Shown here in pieces: positions 48,500-60,279 of a stretch of DNA of 64,000 nt. The notes under the pieces are model-generated. The model had not been told where the DNA came from. It saw only the letters and a list, made by a program, of their open reading frames with translations, and did not search any database. Source of the DNA: Berghia stephanieae. Taxonomy: Eukaryota > Mollusca > Gastropoda > Nudibranchia > Aeolidiidae. Numbering within the stretch: the first letter of the stretch is position 1; the number at the start of each line of letters is the position of its first letter. The DNA is taken from the NCBI GenBank assembly GCA_034508935.3, contig CM067444.1:27424966-27488965 (forward strand), written 5' to 3'. The translations under genes and the position numbers were made by a program.

Positions 48500-51467
48500 A
48501 CAATCTTTCTTGATCGATACTGGTGCTGATGTTTCTGTATACCCCGCCTCAACTCAAGACCGCAGAACATTAACACCTTCTATTACACTCTCTGCTGCAA
48601 ACGGAACATCAATCAAAACCTGGGGTAAACGCACCATCACTTTAGAAATAAAATCTAATCAAGTCCTCAATCACGAATTTTACCTGGCAGATGTGACACG
48701 TTCCATCCTGGGTGCGGATTTCTTTGTTTCTAACGCCCTGATAATTGATCTAAAAGGAAAACGACTCTTGTCTATGGACAACATTTCTGTTCCACTTAAA
48801 TATACTAATTCACCCATAAGCCTTGCCGGCCTCTCAGTGCACCCAAGTACTGCATACTCTGACCGTCCACGCTCGAGCGCGCCGTCTCAATCCAGAAAAA
48901 CTGACTGCAGCAAAGGCTGAATTCTTCAAGATGGAGCAGATGGGAATCATCCGTCGCTCTAAATCAGCATGGGCATCCCCTCTACATGTAGTTTCCAAAT
49001 CGGATGGCCAACTGAGGCCTTGCGGTGACTACAGACACCTCAATGTTGTGACCAAAGATGATCGGTATCCTCTACCTCATATTCACGACTTCAATAGCCG
49101 CCTTTCTGGATGCAACACCTTTTCCAAGATCGACCTGATTAGGGGCTATCATCAAATTCCCATGGCAGAGTCGTCAATTCCAAAAACAGCAATCATTACG
49201 CCATTTGGGTTGTGGGAATTCGTGCGGATGCCATTTGGCTTGAAGAACGCTGCCAAGCATTTCAAAGACTCATGGATGGCATTTTGAGAGACATACCTTT
49301 CTCTTTCGTCTATGTTGACGACATTTTGGTTGCCAGTCATTCACATAAAGAACATATTGAACACTTACGGGAACTTTTTCAACTCCTCTCTACAAACGGA
49401 CTTGTGATCAACAAGGCGAAATGCGTTTTCGGTGTTAGCGAGTTGGATTTTCTTGGCCACCGTGTGACTGCTGAAGGGATTCTTCCACTACCGGACAGGG
49501 TGGCCTCTCTACGTGACAGTGCCCCTCCCACTAACCGTGCCGGCCTTCAGCGATTCCTTGGCTTGCTAAACTATTACCACAGATTTATCCCACACGTGGC
49601 AGACTTCCTTGCCCCACTACATTCTCAGGCAAGTGGCAAAGGACAATCCATCGTGTGGTCTGATGACTGCAATACGGCGTTTGAAAAGGCCAAGGAGGCT
49701 TTGAAACACGCTGTTCTCCTTCACCATCCCCTACCAAATGCCTCAACAAGTCTTACAGTTGACGCTTCCAACTCAGCTGTCGGTGCACAACTTGAACAAA
49801 AGCAAGGTCATAACTGGGTCCCGCTTGCCTTCTTTTCTAGGAAGCTCTCAGCCACAGAAAAAAAATACAGTGCGTTTGACCGCGAACTGCTCGCCGCTTA
49901 CAGCGCTGTCAAACACTTCAGGCATTTCCTGGAAGGTAGGGCATTTACATTATTCACAGACCACAAACCACTTGTCTCCGCTCTCATCAGTCAAACTGAC
50001 CGCTCCCCTCGACAAACAAGACACTTGTCTTACATCGCCGAATTCACCACTGATATTCAGCATATCACAGGTCAATTTAACGTGGTAGCTGATGCCTTCT
50101 CGCGTTTTAATATTATGACGCCCACAGACTCAGCCATTTGTTCCATTACTGATTTCACTAAACTTGCATATGACCAGGTTCACTCACAGGAAATGGAATC
50201 TTATCGCAAATCTACCACAGGTCTTACACTTGAGAACATTCCATTTGGTTCATCCACAGTCTTGTGTGACACTTCAACAGGCGCAACACGCCCCATTCTT
50301 CCAACGTCATGGACTCGACAAATTTTTGACCAGATTCACGGTCTCTCCCACGCCGGCGCACGGCCCACACAACGCGCCATCAGTCAACGTTTCGTTTGGC
50401 ATGGGATGAAAAGAGACATACGTAAATGGTGTAAAGAGTGTCATCATTGTCAATCTTCCAAAGTGCATAGGCACACCCGAGCACCACTTGTCGACCGGCC
50501 ACTACCAACGAATCGATTTAGTAGCCTCCATGTTGATCTCGTTGGACCACTACCCATCAGCCAAGGTATGACTTACTTGTTTACAGTCATCGATCGCTTC
50601 ACGAGGTGGCCAGAGGCAATTCCTCTTCCAGATGCTCATGCTTCTACCTGTGCTCAAGCTTTGATACACCATTGGATTTCCCGATTTGGTGTTCCTGAAA
50701 ACATTACTTCCGACCGTGGCGCACAATTCACATCGGCACTTTGGACAGAGTGCAACAGGTGTTTGGGCATCAACGTCAACCGAACAACCGCATATCACCC
50801 TCAAGCAAATGGGATGATTGAACGATTCCATCGCCAACTGAAGGCAGCACTGAAAGCCCGGACCACAGGCACAAACTGGTATTCGGAGATACCCATTGTG
50901 TTGCTGGGGATTCGTACATCCTGGCGAGAGGACTCTGGCTGTTCCCCCGCTGATTTAGTCTACGGTTCAACCCTTCGTCTTCCAGGAGAGTTTTTGTCGT
51001 CGACTGGTCCTGAAACATCTACACCAAAGTCAGAATTCGTTCAGCGGCTACAAAACACAATACGTTCCATGAAACCACCACCCCCCAAGTTTCACGGCCA
51101 ACAGTCCACATATGTGCCATCCAACCTGGCATCTACTGGTTACGTTTATGTGAGAATTGACTCGCACAGAAATCCGCTCCAGCGTCCATACGACGGCCCT
51201 TATCGTATTATTGACAAAAGGGACAAATATTTCATTTTGGACATAAAAGGTCGCTCTGAAAAGATTTCCATCGATCGACTAAAAACTGCACACCTCTCAC
51301 ACTCAGACACTAACATCAGCCACACAACAGCCAACCCAAAACCATTGACATTACCTCATTCAGATGACACGCAACTGAAACGCGTGAATTCGACCCCTGT
51401 CACGGGACGCCTGGCGACAACAACTCGATCAGGTCGAGAATCTCGGCTACCACCAAGATTCCGCTGA
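48500..51467 (+). pseudogene. pol of the CsRn1-type element, fossil
   Basis: Parts in order: aspartic protease (LIDTGADVSVYP, about 48510); reverse transcriptase with CGDYRHLN and the active-site YVDDIL (about 49311); RNase H (LTVDASNSAVGAQLE, about 49755, and FTDHKPL); an integrase zinc region (CKECHHCQSSK, about 50435); and the integrase core with LHVDLVGPLP, TSDRGAQFTSAL and HPQANGMIERFHRQL. The order RT-RNase H-IN is that of Ty3/Gypsy. No chromodomain is obvious. A purine-rich tract (GCTGGGGGAGGGGTAG, 51484-51499) precedes the right LTR. Confidence 0.92.
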
Positions 51468-51499
51468 ACAACTGTTGCGCCCCGCTGGGGGAGGGGTAG

Positions 51500-51727
51500 T
51501 GTGGCGACCAGTTATGTCGGTTCTTCGCACGAACATTTGTCTTACATTTTTAAGCACTACGACGCACTTCTATTGTATTCAATGTTTACTTCCGTTTTCT
51601 TAGTCTTGTACGGTTCGTCCTCTGATCCATACAATCAATCCAAGTTCTATCCACTATTAAACGTTAGCAATAATCTATACACGGATTTTGTTATTACTTT
51701 ATTGTATCATTACTGACTATTTCTACA
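51500..51727 (+). repeat. Right LTR of the CsRn1-type element
   Basis: 228 bp, TG...CA, uninterrupted, followed by GTAC. Confidence 0.93.
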
Positions 51728-51774
51728 GTACCAAAAAAAAAAATGAAAGAAAGAAAGAAAATATTATGCCTAGA

Positions 51775-51880
51775 AAGGAGCTCGAAACCCTAACTCACCC
51801 CACCCCGGTTACAGTTACGCTGTGCTAAAACAGCTGGCTATCTCGCCTTCTCGCGCTCAGCCAAACAGTTTAGCCCGTAT
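51775..51880 (-). repeat. tRNA-like SINE head, antisense
   Basis: On the minus strand TGGCTGAGCGCGAGAAGG resembles an A box and GGGTTTCGAGCTCC a B box, in a tRNA-Ser/Leu-like frame. The spacing is longer than in a tRNA. Confidence 0.45.
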
Positions 51881-51897
51881 AATTATAATCTCTTCCG

Positions 51898-51929
51898 GTG
51901 GACTGAATACACAGCTGTATTCAGTCCAC
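51898..51929. repeat. Perfect 13-bp inverted repeat (hairpin)
   Basis: GTGGACTGAATAC, a 6-nt loop ACAGCT, then GTATTCAGTCCAC. Role unknown; it may be a transposon end. Confidence 0.7.
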
Positions 51930-54700
51930 TGGTGGATGGAAAACACAGTTCCTGCACGAAAACAATCGAAAGTGATACTTTGTATAGAATTCGTATAAGG
52001 TTGTACTGACTACAGAATGGCTGTTGAGAGTCTCATTTTAATTTGATTTTGATTTTCTCGGAAAGGCTTCTATACTTACACATACAAGCATACAGCATAT
52101 TATTTTTAAGCTCATTATGAACAACAAGCTTATTTCACCAATCTAGTCTGCAAAGAAATGGACAATTTGGGAAAAATTCAAAGTGTTTGTTGTTTCTTTT
52201 AATCTATAGAAACACATAAAATACTATCTCTTCCGGGGACATACAATTTCCATCCTCTGACACTGCTTGAGTATCGTCATCACATATTATGATGTAAATA
52301 TTATGATGTAAATAATACCTGATTAATTTTAATTATTTTTGTGTTTAGCTCTAGATCTTTTTGTTAAAGTTTATGTTTCATCACATGTAAGTGTTGTTTG
52401 TTTTCCAGTTATGTTCTAACTTCTTTCTGGAACATCTACCATTGCGATGAAACGAAACTCTAAATCTAAAAATCTGGTCCTGGTGGGACTGGGAAATTGG
52501 AATTGGGGGGACTAGACTGGGAGTGGGTTAAAGAGACTAAGAAGACAGCTTAGACTTAGAGTTAGATGATGAATGAGAATTGACTGAGGCTGAGGACCGA
52601 GATACAATTTGATTACGATTTACCCTAAATCACCTTTTTTTTTGGTCCCATTTCTGTGAGGTCAATTGGCAATAGACGTCCATATAGGGAGTTTAATAGA
52701 AATTCTAAATGTACCTCACACACTTGAAACCAATGTCATATGAAAGAGCTGGCAACACAGATTATAAAACAGTTTGAATTTTGTTTCTATCTTGATTAGA
52801 AATGTAGTTACGGCAGTTCAAAGTCTGAAATTTCAGACCGTTTTTACCCCAAAATTACCATTGCAAAGTTGTGACCGAAATCATGTGATTTTAATAAAAA
52901 ATGGTTAAAACAGTCAATATGGAGTTCTTATCATATATTGTATACCAAAATGTTCGTCTTATCGAGGACAATGCATTTACATTTATAAAGAGGAAGATAA
53001 ACAGTCCAAATTAACACATTATTACATAATATGACGCAAATGTTACATAATCAAAAACTCGGCTAGACGTAAGAAAGAATTTGCTCTATCACTTTTGGAT
53101 TTATCCCCAATATCTCACGGAAACAATTGCAAATAATTACCCTTTTTTATTTAATACAGAGAGAATAAAATAGGGTTTGAGAGTATTTAAATGAAAAGAT
53201 ATAAACATGTTGTGTAATGACATAATGAGTTTATTTTTACCTATGGCAATTTAATTGCATATAAATAAAATGGTAGATTGAAAAAGTTCAAATAAATTGA
53301 AACAGATTCCCTATCATAATTAGAAGGAAAGTTCTGGCTTTTAATATTTTAAAAAATTATGCTGAACCACTTTGGGTTTATTGCTATTACATCATCATTT
53401 GAACTGACAATTAATATAATTTTATCCCCCCCCCCCTCTCTCTCTCTCTCAATGTATGGGGGTGTCAAAACTAATAGAACTTCTTACCATATTAATTATT
53501 AAGGCTAAGGCCTTTAAAATATGGATACAAATGATAAACATATCTAAACATATGGGAAAGAAACTTGATGACTTGATAGCAAAGTAAAATAAAATTAAAT
53601 TAAAGCAATCGGTATTTTTAAAACATCGATATTATTAATATCGGATTTCACAAAGAGGAGAAACATACGAACTTTTAAAACAAAAATTATAAAATGCCTA
53701 TAAATAAAGTTGGAAAGTATGTATTCAAAATAAAAACATAGTAAATAATAGTACTGAAAATATTATGGACTAAATTTAACATAATACATAACTAAATTTA
53801 ATAAAATATCGATATCGCCCGGCAGCCATGATGAGAAGATAATGTAAACAAGGCATTTCGGCGCAGAGTTAAAAGGTGTCTGCGCATCGATATAGAGCCC
53901 TGAAATTTGGCATGAATAAAGTTTAGATGTTATTCTAAAAAACAAGCGTTTAAATTTTAAAAACACACGCGGTAAATAAAAAAATAAATGCATTTGAAAA
54001 TTGCCAAATTTTAACTTCATATAACTTCTGGAATTATTAATGGATTTTTACTTAATTGGCACCATTTAAAAGGAAATTGAAAGACGAAAGTAATGATACC
54101 AAAATATCTGCGATATTCCTCTTTATAACGAAGTTATGCATCTTTAATTGAACCCCCCAAAACGCGAACGGCAATTTCCAGTCACAACTTTCCTATGGGC
54201 GAGTTGGGTCAAAATTTGACTGCCACTGCTGCTGCTCACTAAACTGCCTAGTCCATATTTGAATTTGATTAGCAGTCAGTGAGCGTTTAAATTAAACTTT
54301 AATAACTGGCCTAGGCCTAGTGGCTGTGGCCCGTTTTTTAGGACTTTTGAGTACTTTGAGTGAGTGATGGGTCTCGAGTCTCAGAAAAGAATTCATAGAT
54401 TTTTTTGTTTATGGATGAAGATAGAGAGGTGGGCCTTTGGCCTACCAACCTCCGCTGCACGTCCAACTCGCCTTGAGCATGCATTCACGTAAAATATAAA
54501 GATTTTTCTTAAAAACCTACCTCTGTTTCAAAAACTAGCATCTTTCAACTTTCTAAGAAACATTTAGATTTTTCAGAACTTTAGTTCGTTAAAAAATACC
54601 GGCCAATCTGACCCGTTGAGTCGAATGAAAACGAAATTTTGTTGTTTACACGGTTCAAAGGAAATGCCGTAAATAAGCTTTCATGGACTTCCTGTGTTGT
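51930..54700. other. Gene-free stretch upstream of the RNFT-like gene
   Basis: AT-rich DNA with a short C/CT run near 53428-53450. No coding, RNA or clear repeat feature could be supported. Confidence 0.5.
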
Positions 54701-54796
54701 TTTTACAGTGTCACGTGACCGTTTTGAGAAATTTGTCGTCTGCTACAAATAATTAGACCGGTAGGGGGTAGATATTTTCGTTGGAGCAGAGAAAAA
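54701..54796 (+). promoter_or_regulatory. Candidate promoter and non-coding first exon of the RNFT-like gene
   Basis: A perfect palindrome GTCACGTGAC (54710-54719; E-box of the USF/TFE3 type) is followed about 75 bp later by a consensus donor GTGAGT (54797). The first coding exon has its own acceptor 1 kb downstream, so an upstream non-coding exon is required. This is the best candidate I see. Confidence 0.3.
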
Positions 54797-54968
54797 GTGA
54801 GTATTATTTCTTGGACTTGTAGAGAGGCCTAGGGTCCACCAGCAGTCAAGTTTATTGAATAAAGAAAAAAAGGCCTTTTTACTGCATTAATGCACCAAAT
54901 TGCATACCTATCTATGGACACTTTGTTCCGTATCTTTTTCCCAATAAACTTTTTTAAAAACCTGGGGC

Positions 54969-55370
54969 CAGGGTTGCTAGTTTGGCCTCCTGGTGGCCAA
55001 ATTTGAGAAATTTGGCCTTTTCCCAAGCCATTTGGCCTCCCAAAATTTGGTTTGGCCACTTGGCCTCCTGTAACCAACTTTTTGGCTTCCTCTGACTTTC
55101 CCTGTTATATCGTTTTACTCTGGTACCGGTAAAACTTATTTTATTTGGCAATCTAAATATCTAAATGCAACACGTGCTAACGCCACAGATTGCATTTGCT
55201 AATGCTTCTATATATACGAATTTTCCTTATCCTATTTAAATTGTTTAACAAATCTAAAGAGTTTTCGCGAGGCTAAGGTGGGTTTGGTGATATTTGGGCT
55301 CCTGCCGAGGAATCTGGCCTCTTGCTATAGCTAGTTTGGTCTCTTACTCAAAAATGATCTGGCAACCCTG
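54969..55370. mobile_element. hAT-like MITE (family 2)
   Basis: 402 bp with ends CAGGGTTGCTAG ... CTGGCAACCCTG, close to the MITE at 42967-43361, and flanks CCTGGGGC/CCTGGCTA that suggest a worn 8-bp duplication. The internal word here is TTTGGCCTCC (in place of TTTGGCATTTT). Confidence 0.7.
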
Positions 55371-55795
55371 CCTGGCTAGGTGGTACCTTGATAACAGAAA
55401 CGATACCCACACGATTTCGCGAGGAATTAATCATGAAAACAATTAGGATATAATTTCAACACAACTTTTGAAATTCATCAAGGATTGTCCATTACCGAAT
55501 GTTTTTTGATAGAAAACAAATGCATCTTCAAATCTAAACTGCTTTTGACGGTAAGCGGTAAGTTTTTTATTTATTTTTCGGTCCAAACGAATGATTTATC
55601 CTGGTATAGAAGCTAAGTATTGGTAACACCGGCCCACCTCTCTAGATTTTATATTTAATGATTTATCCTTATTTTCTTCAGCTTCAGGAGGAATTGTATT
55701 GTATGGCTGAAGCTATACTAATATAGAAAATAAAATATTTGATTTTATTTCTTAGTCTTATCTGATGAAATTTCATACATTCTGATTAATTCCAG

Positions 55796-55927
55796 AATAA
55801 GCAGTAAAGAATGGCAGAGAATTCACCACCACCCCCATCTGCTACCTCAGCCCCATCGTCGTCCAGTTCTGTCGGCCAATCTCTAAGTTGGAGCCTTCAA
55901 AACTTTCCTGTTCCAGTACAATTGCAG
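55796..55927 (+). CDS. RNFT-like membrane RING E3 ligase, first coding exon
   Basis: After an acceptor TTCCAG (55790-55795) the ATG at 55811 opens a Ser/Pro-rich start (MAENSPPPPSATSAP) that reads to FPVPVQLQ at 55927. The frame stops soon after. The next exon is joined in phase only if the intron begins with GC at 55928 (CAG|GCATGT). The alternative GT a few bases on would shift the frame into an early stop. The N-termini of RNFT1/2 are also disordered and Ser-rich. Confidence 0.55.
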
Positions 55928-56559
55928 GCATGTAGTTGAGTTATAAATAAATAACTTATTCATCTCTCAACAATCCCATGCGTTTCCTTCTGTTGAATAT
56001 AGCTACATTTGATGCAAAGGAAGCTTCTTGAGAGACTTAGGCTCTGAGGTCTAATTTAAAAAAGATTTAGTCATTTTTTTGTTTTTAGCTTTTATTTGAT
56101 TGGAATTCATTTTTAGGCATGGGCTAAAACAAAACATAAATTAAAATAAAATTGTAATGGAATTCCGTTAATGTTCAATTCTTAATCATTTTCACTTTCT
56201 TAAGAATATCATGATGAGAATGTTTGACCATATTAATAATAACGTTGTATTTATATTTAAAGATCCCAATTTTTATTCATAAAGCAAAAGTACTGTTTAA
56301 ATTAAAAAAATAATCAAAGATTACAACAGTCATAGAGAACCTATTTGATATGTAACATATAGAATGCAAACTGCAATGTGTCTTAAATTGAGGAATAATG
56401 CTCAATCCTTGAGAAATGCCTTGGAGAAATTTGCTTGTCATTATTCCAGTGTGAAAAATAAAAATCAGCGTGCACAGAGTGTGCTATAATATATCTTTTA
56501 TATCATTTATTGCTTCTTTCTTACCCTTTTTTTGTTGTTAGTAGTATAGCTTATTTGCT

Positions 56560-56910
56560 TTAAAATATAGAACGAACAAGTGTGTATGAAAGGTGCCAGA
56601 TAAAGCAAAAAAGAAAAATACCAAAAAAAAAAAACCATCCCAAAAATCAATCGACCTCGATTGGGGACCAAACCTCAGACCTTCAAGCGTGGAGTAGACC
56701 TATACATGATATAAATAATAATGTATTAAATCTAGGCCTCGGAAAATAAAATCTGCTAAATATCTGCCAAACTGCCAAATCGTTTTTTTTTCTTCTGCCA
56801 GACAACTTCAAATTCTGCCAAAAAAAGGACATTTGGCAGAAAATCTGCCAAATTGGCAACCCTGCTTCTGATTACCAATCAGATGTGCTACCATTACCAC
56901 AGAGGCTTCC
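56560..56910 (-). repeat. tRNA-derived SINE, antisense, interrupted by a MITE-like piece
   Basis: 56567-56693 and 56874-56910 are the reverse of the SINE at 57226-57385. Between them lies about 180 bp with repeated TCTGCCAAA words that ends GGCAACCCTG, like the right end of the hAT-like MITEs. Its other end is not clear. Confidence 0.6.
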
Positions 56911-57094
56911 AATGGTTGGGACAATTTTAATACCTGTATTCTACACAAGGGTGCACATTTTACGTTGTGAACCCTCGCTTTCATCAAACAACTCATACAT
57001 TGAACATGAGAGGATGAGGACAAAGACATTTGAGTTGCTTTATTTATTTTTTTCGAAAATATCAAATTAAGAAATTAAGGAGCAGGCACCTGTG

Positions 57095-57385
57095 TAAGAT
57101 AAAGAACTGAACAAGTCTATATGAAAGGTGCCAGACAAAGCAAGAGAGAAAATTTTTTAAAACCCCAAAAAAACATCCCAAAAAATCAGTCAACCTCGAC
57201 TGGGGATAGAACCTCAACTATCGGGAGCCTCTGTGGTGTAATGGTAGCACATCTGACCAGTAACCAGAAGGTCTGAGGTTCGATTCCCAATCGAAGTCGA
57301 CTGAATTTTTGAGATGTTTTTTTCTTTTTTCTTTGTCTTTCTTGCTTTGTCTGGAACCTTTCATACACACTTGTTCAATTCTTTA
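57095..57385 (+). repeat. tRNA-derived SINE plus inverted partial copy
   Basis: 57226-57385 is a sense copy: A box TGGTGTAATGGTAGCAC (57234-57250), B box GGTTCGATTCC (57277-57287), and a body ending AACTTGTTCAATTC-like. 57095-57220 is an antisense partial copy of the same body, so the pair can fold back on itself. It lies 70 bp before the long RNFT-like exon. Confidence 0.75.
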
Positions 57386-57454
57386 TCTTATTTGCTTTTC
57401 TTTTTATTTCTGATATTAATCATACATGAAATTTGTTCAATATTGTTTTTGCAG

Positions 57455-58295
57455 GCTCGGATCCCAACCTCGCCTTTGTCAGTGGCACAAGAACTCCTTC
57501 CAAATTTTCCATCTCATCTTATGGAGAGGTCAGATGACCGTGCTCAGCAACAAGATGCCAATACTCATCAATATTACCTCTCCTTACAACAGCAAATGCA
57601 GCAGCAACTTCAACAACAGCTACAACGTCAGCTGCAACTAAATCTGCAAGGAGGCAATGAATCATCTCGTGGTATTTCCATGCCTGACCCACCAGAAACT
57701 ACACTTGATATTGATCTCCCCGGTGGGCCCAGAACACGCAATCCAAACAATAATAACAATGGTAACGACAATCCTGCTGCCAACCGAAACTGGGGAGGAT
57801 TGAGAGGAGCATTGAATTCTGCAAATTTGGGAGTGTTAGATGCTTTATTCCGTAATTCAAATGCCCATTCTGGCTCCAACTCAGCCATGGGTCATAGAAG
57901 GACTGGCAGCTCCGAAAGTGGATTAGTTTCCAGACATCCTATTTCTTCAACCCCAGGGCCACACTCTCACACACAGGCTGCTCCAAGGCACTTAAGCCAT
58001 CATCTACACCACCATCATCATCATGATGCTGAAGATCGGCATTTAGCTATGCAAAATATTACTGGTGACACAAACAGTAGCATATTAGATGCAAGTAGTA
58101 GAGTGGGGGGTGGAGGCTCCGATGTGAGTGGTGGTGGTTCAAATTCAGGCAATGGTTCAGGTGGTAATCCAGCGAATAACGCAGCAGGTGGAATTCAGAA
58201 CTCTGCTGAATTGTCTCTCTTGTACAAATGGCTTACAGAGTCTGGAATTTTTGTTATTTTGTTGTTACTGCATTTTCTGTATGATCACAGGCTTG
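57455..58295 (+). CDS. RNFT-like E3 ligase, long low-complexity exon with first membrane helix
   Basis: Bounded by TTTTTGCAG and a donor GTAAGT at 58296. It encodes about 280 residues: ARIPTSPLSVAQELLPNF; a Gln-rich tract (about 57587-57650); Asn-, His- and Gly-rich tracts (His run about 58000-58025); then ELSLLYKWLTESGIFVILLL, the start of the first transmembrane helix, and FLYDHRLG. The 'LFKWL..S.P.ILIL....H..G' layout matches human RNFT1 at the start of its membrane domain. RNFT proteins are ER-membrane ubiquitin ligases linked to ER-phagy. The RING domain would be further downstream. Exon phase (1 nt left over) agrees with the next exon. Confidence 0.6.
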
Positions 58296-58387
58296 GTAAG
58301 TTAATAGAAATTAAGTCTTGTTTAATTTTTTTTTTTTCATCTGACATGTTGTAGAAATGTTTCATTTCCTGTTTATGTTTTGATATT

Positions 58388-58389
58388 AA

Positions 58390-58441
<52 letters not shown>

Positions 58442-58455
58442 GTTATTATTATCGT
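58388..58455. repeat. (TTA)n microsatellite in the RNFT-like intron
   Basis: ATT repeats only, between the second and third coding exons. Confidence 0.9.
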
Positions 58456-58822
58456 TATTATTTATATTAATTTAATTTTTCTTCGATATAAACTTTATAA
58501 ATTTTTGTTTGTGCACCATCTGTCTGATGAATGTTTTGTTTTAGTTTTTTAGTTTAAAATTACCCATCCATTTCTATCAGTAGATAGTGTATAGAATTTA
58601 TGAAGAATTCTTGTATCATCAGCATATAAAGGATTATTTATAGGGATTTTTTTCTTCTCTATGTGTCATATCATATAACCACACTCCATTTTCTCAGTTG
58701 ATCATCAGCTGTTTTTATGCATATAAACTCCAGCCCCGTACCATCTTCCCGTCCTTGATGAAAACAAATATTTGCCTTTGATGCATTCTCATATCTTATA
58801 CTACTATTTTGTTCATCTACAG

Positions 58823-58908
58823 GTCTATTAGTGTTTCTATGTACAGGTGGTACATTCTACTACACCAACATGAAATTAGTTCATGCCATTCATCTTTCAG
58901 CTGTCAGA
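58823..58908 (+). CDS. RNFT-like E3 ligase, third coding exon
   Basis: Acceptor CTACAG (58817-58822) and donor GTAAGT (58909). In the phase set by the previous exon it reads GLLVFLCTGGTFYYTNMKLV, the second membrane helix and the 'TF.YAN' signature of RNFT1/2. It ends at HLSAVR. No further exon was found before the LINE. Confidence 0.6.
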
Positions 58909-59254
58909 GTAAGTCTGCCTCATTTTATTCTAGTATCTGCTGATATTTTTTGTGTGTTTTTTTTTGTATATATTTTAAAATTCATTTCTGTGAGAGCTAG
59001 AAGTGTGAATCAACGAGAATGATTGACTATATTATTTGGAAGGAGCATTAATATAGACACCTATTGGAAGTGAACATAACCATGCCTCTCGGACAGTCGT
59101 CATATTGTAAATAATGCCAGTGATTGGTAAACGTAGCTAGCTACACAGGTTTTACGATCGATGTTCTACCGCTTGATCAACAGAACCAACACAGAAAACT
59201 ATGTATAAACTTAAACATTTATAAAATCTGATTGAGAAAATCATGTGATAACTA

Positions 59255-59425
59255 GTCACCCATTTGGCAGAATAAAAACAATAACAATGATCAGCAAGAG
59301 GTCGATTTCATTCACTTTATTGTTTATAAACAACCAACTTTGTTTGTCCGAGCAGGTTTGAAGGTGCGTCACAAATTCCATATTTTGATTGGTCAAAAAT
59401 CTACTACTACTAGTTAATTATCTTA
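59255..59425 (-). repeat. Interspersed repeat, inverse of 6655-6840
   Basis: Shares several exact blocks with the copy left of the Polinton, in reverse orientation. Class unknown. Confidence 0.7.
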
Positions 59426-59609
59426 ACTCAAGGCCTTTAAATATAGGTTAAGAAAATAATAGATAATATTTATAATGTTGGGGTTGATCTCACAAAGTTC
59501 AAAATATGCCTAGACTGCTGCTTACCTGTAAGAATTCTGCTCAAATCAACCAAGGGTTTTGTTTACAATAATTCTTTTGCCTTCTGAGTAAGGAACCCCT
59601 TGAGATATG

Positions 59610-59925
59610 TCAATTTTGTGCGACTATGTGGTCTTGTGGTATGACACTCGTTTTCTGATTGGAAGGTCCTGTGTTCGAGGCTCGCTTGATGCATATTGGA
59701 ATCCTTGGAAAAGGCTCTTTACTCACATTCTCACACCATACTCCGGTGTAAAATGAGTATCTGGCTGTTAACAGCGTTGTCTCTGTCGAAGAAAATTGTA
59801 ACATCGCCTAATTGGCGTCATGCCTCGTTCTACATGTTAAGTGTTGCTGTTGGTCAGGGACCCCTTGTAAAGTGCTTTGAGCACATTAAGTGAATCTTGC
59901 GTTATATAAAAGCTTACAAGTTTTT
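59610..59925 (+). repeat. tRNA-derived SINE with L2-like tail
   Basis: tRNA-like head with TGTGGTATGACACTC (A box) and GTGTTCGAGGCTC (B box), a central part with CTGTCGAAGAAAATTGTAAC, and a 3' tail GTAAAGTGCTTTGAGCAC ... TATATAAAAGC. Partial copies are at 5605-5790 and 60060-60250. Confidence 0.75.
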
Positions 59926-60059
59926 GCTTTTTTTTTAGCCTCTTAAAGTGTATTATTTGATGTTGACTCACAAGTTTGTAAATTAGATTCAAATTGAGCT
60001 ATTTTAAAAATCACCATACGATTCAAACTTTATTCCAACTGTGCCTCATCTAATGGAAT

Positions 60060-60250
60060 ATATTCTTGAGCTTGAGCTTTTTTCCTATATCCACCAAATG
60101 TGCTCAAAGCACTGTACAAAGGGTCTCAAGCCAACAGAATACTTAACATGTAGGACAAGACATTACTCCTGTAAGGTTCTATTTCACTTCTTTTTTTCTT
60201 TTTTTTTTTACAAAGACAAAGTTGTTACTGGCCAGGTACTCAGTTAGAGA
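60060..60250 (-). repeat. SINE fragment, antisense
   Basis: Reverse of the 3' half of the SINE at 59610-59925 (GTGCTCAAAGCACTGTACAA and CTTAACATGTAGGACAAGAC). Confidence 0.65.
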
Positions 60251-60279
60251 ATGTGAGGAAAATAGTAGTCCTTTATCGC

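Larger units (their letters stand above)
46714..51727 (+). mobile_element. CsRn1-type Ty3/Gypsy LTR retrotransposon, fossil
   Basis: LTRs of 228 bp (right) and 228 bp plus an insert (left) start TGTGGCGACC and end TTTCTACA, flanked by GTAC on both sides (46710-46713, 51728-51731). The primer-binding site is tRNA-Trp type and the gag carries a CHCC motif; both are hallmarks of the CsRn1 group, as is a 4-bp duplication. Gag, protease, reverse transcriptase, RNase H and integrase parts are all present in order. The LTRs differ by about two changes over 228 bp outside the insert, so it is young. A few breaks are present. Confidence 0.93.
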
